Below, in pieces: positions 6,089 to 6,868 of a stretch of DNA of 6,868 nt. The notes beneath the pieces were generated by a model. It saw only the letters and a list, made by a program, of their open reading frames with translations, made no database searches and was not told the DNA's origin. The stretch covers positions 1-6,868 of the forward strand of contig CAZQLE010000200.1 of assembly GCA_964593905.1 (NCBI GenBank), written 5' to 3'. The position numbers were made by a program, and so were the translations under genes. The stretch comes from CAZQLE01 sp964593905 (GTDB taxonomy: Bacteria > Chloroflexota > Anaerolineae > Anaerolineales > Anaerolineaceae). Positions within the stretch are counted from its first letter, which is position 1; every line of letters begins with the position of its first letter.

Positions 6089-6126
6089 TGAGAAGAACAT
6101 TGCGGATATGGCGGGCCAGCCAGGTG

Positions 6127-6181
6127 GAGATGCTGCGCGCGATGCGCCGATGAAACGCGGCACACCGACTTAGCATGACAT
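6127..6181 (+). repeat. Dispersed intergenic repeat, copy 2 (GAGATGCT...AGCATGACA type)
   Basis: On the + strand it begins GAGATGCT (6127-6134) and ends AGCATGACAT (6172-6181). ATGCT and AGCAT pair as the outer stem. Compared with copy 1 (1900-1935, - strand), the ends are the same except that one stem base pair has changed on both sides (T-A to G-C). The interior is longer and very GC-rich (GCGCGCGATGCGCCG...). It lies 28 bases beyond the stop of the transporter gene. Confidence 0.55.
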
Positions 6182-6208
6182 GTGCTTTCGCCCGTGTCAC
6201 CCGCTGCG

Positions 6209-6766
6209 TCAGCGGTATACCCAAAAACCAACCAGCGCCGCGCCGAGGATGATAAACACCGGGTTGATCTGGGTGAAGGTAAACAACCCAAAAGCAACCG
6301 CCGCAATCGCCAGCTTATCCCACCCCTGGGCCAGGGCCGCCCCCCAGCCGGTCTTGCCCGCGCCAAAAACGGTGCGCGCCATATCATACGCCGTCCATAC
6401 CAGCAGACCGATCACCACCGGCCGCACCGCGCGCAGCATGGCCTTCACCGACGGGCTGTCTTTAACCTGGAAGAAAAAGGCCACCATCACCAGCATCAGC
6501 ACCGTGGTCGGCACCACCGTGCCAGCCACCGCCGAGATCGCCCCGGTCAGCCCGGCCAGGCGATACCCGATATACGCCGAGACCTGCGGGGCAATCGGCC
6601 CGGGCAGGGCATTGCCAACCGCCACCGCATCGGCGAACTCATCGGGCGTCACCCACCCGGCCGCGGTTGTCTCGCGCTGCATCAAGGCCAGTGAAGCCGG
6701 CCCCCCGCCCCACGAAAAAAACGCCACCCGGGTAAACAAGACAAAAATCTGCCAGATTAAGAGCAT
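6209..6766 (-). CDS. Single-domain (short-chain) chromate-transporter (CHR) family membrane protein
   Basis: A 185-residue inner-membrane protein of the CHR (ChrA) superfamily. The signature is clear: 'FSWGGGPASLALMQRE' (17-32), matching the family's FGGG-x-A motif, then 'GWVTPDEFADAVAVGNALPGPIAPQVSAYIGYRLAG' (37-72, quoted in two parts of the family motif: GWVT-DEF and ALPGPIA), followed by hydrophobic helices about 73-99, 114-133, 150-166 and 168-184. Long-chain ChrA proteins (about 400 residues) carry two such halves; short-chain members have one, and usually function as a pair encoded by adjacent genes. No second half is visible here: downstream is noncoding, and upstream the window ends after 100 bases. 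Anion export, including chromate efflux, is the family activity; substrate here is unproven. The ATG at 6764-6766 follows a weak GGTGA site (6770-6774). Confidence 0.92.
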   Translation of the reverse strand: MLLIWQIFVLFTRVAFFSWGGGPASLALMQRETTAAGWVTPDEFADAVAVGNALPGPIAPQVSAYIGYRLAGLTGAISAVAGTVVPTTVLMLVMVAFFFQVKDSPSVKAMLRAVRPVVIGLLVWTAYDMARTVFGAGKTGWGAALAQGWDKLAIAAVAFGLFTFTQINPVFIILGAALVGFWVYR

Positions 6767-6801
6767 AATTCACCGACTTGTACAAAGGATTGATTGAAAA
6801 A

Positions 6802-6810
6802 ATTGTATCA
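6802..6810 (-). promoter_or_regulatory. Candidate extended -10 promoter of the CHR gene
   Basis: On the - strand the sequence reads TGA-TACAAT (6802-6810), an extended -10 motif 35 bases before the ATG at 6766. Transcription would begin near 6795, leaving a leader of about 28 bases. No -35 match is seen. It resembles in design the candidate promoter at 6080-6088. Confidence 0.5.
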
Positions 6811-6831
6811 CAGAGTTCAGACGGCACGGTT

Positions 6832-6868
6832 GTGGGGGCCGGCTGCGCGGCCCGCCCCCACCCAACCC
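6832..6868 (-). repeat. GC-rich inverted repeat and G-quadruplex-capable run at the window edge
   Basis: GGGCCG (6836-6841) and CGGCCC (6848-6853) form a stem with a six-base loop, and the outer GTGGGGG / CCCCCAC (6832-6838, 6855-6861) can pair as an alternative. On the - strand 6851-6868 reads GGGTTGGGTGGGGGCGGG, four G-runs with loops of 2, 1 and 1 bases. It lies upstream of the CHR promoter. It may be a terminator of an upstream gene's leftover or a regulatory structure; no T-run follows within the window. Confidence 0.45.

Larger units (their letters stand above)
5877..6208. other. Noncoding region between the chromate-transporter gene and the kinase operon
   Basis: About 330 bases without a supported protein gene. 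It holds, from the transporter end: the dispersed repeat copy 2 (6127-6181), the extended -10 promoter (6080-6088), the possible 23-codon leaderless frame, a GC hairpin CCGGGG-CTGC-CCCCGG (6046-6061), AT-rich sequence (5985-6010), and the inverted repeat at 5945-5959. No clear T-tailed terminator for the transporter gene is visible. Confidence 0.6.

Noticed and set aside
6180..6797. Two long + strand frames (6180-6797 and 6182-6694) opposite the CHR gene
   Set aside because: The - strand frame carries unmistakable CHR motifs; the others are low-complexity, Arg/His/Pro- or Thr/Ala-rich shadows.
1..6868. CRISPR array, tRNA, rRNA, transposase or phage genes
   Set aside because: No regularly spaced direct repeats, cloverleaf-like segments, rRNA-like stretches or mobile-element proteins were seen on either strand.

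Overview
The window looks like a chromosomal piece of a free-living, moderately GC-rich bacterium. Long GAF-type cytosolic sensor kinases, Shine-Dalgarno-led genes and short dispersed GAGATkCT...AGmATGACA repeats resemble what I know of Chloroflexota (Anaerolineae-like) and related environmental genomes. This assignment is a guess from style; there is no rRNA or marker gene in the window.

Left block, + strand (1-1282): the 3' end of a gene for a GyrI/Rob-type effector-binding domain, then, 21 bases on, a complete 373-residue protein. Its N-terminal half resembles the BtrH-N / C39-like papain-fold family without an obvious catalytic pair. The two probably form one transcription unit and could be a ligand-sensing pair. 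A perfect 34-bp palindrome (1317-1350) separates this block from the convergent gene that follows and probably stops transcription from both sides.

Middle, - strand: a PhnB-like VOC (glyoxalase-fold) protein (1376-1792) has its own AT-rich promoter, whose -10 box lies in a 9-bp inverted repeat. Farther up, a tight three-gene operon is read from 5876 down to 1969: an 886-residue soluble histidine kinase with three GAF-like domains, a single-domain response regulator whose start overlaps the kinase stop by 8 bases, and, 10 bases later, a 275-residue protein with two membrane helices, a cytosolic coiled coil and a C-terminal domain I do not recognise. The kinase has no membrane helix and the regulator has no output domain. 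The natural inference is that the membrane protein is the partner or output of this phosphorelay; this is the most novel-looking part of the window.

Right block, - strand: a noncoding stretch of about 330 bases (5877-6208) holds a candidate extended -10 promoter for the kinase operon, a 23-codon possible leaderless reading frame, inverted repeats and the second copy of the dispersed repeat. It is followed by a single-domain (short-chain) chromate-transporter-family membrane protein (6209-6766) with its own extended -10 promoter. Behind that promoter, at the window edge, lies a GC-rich hairpin and a G-quadruplex-capable run.
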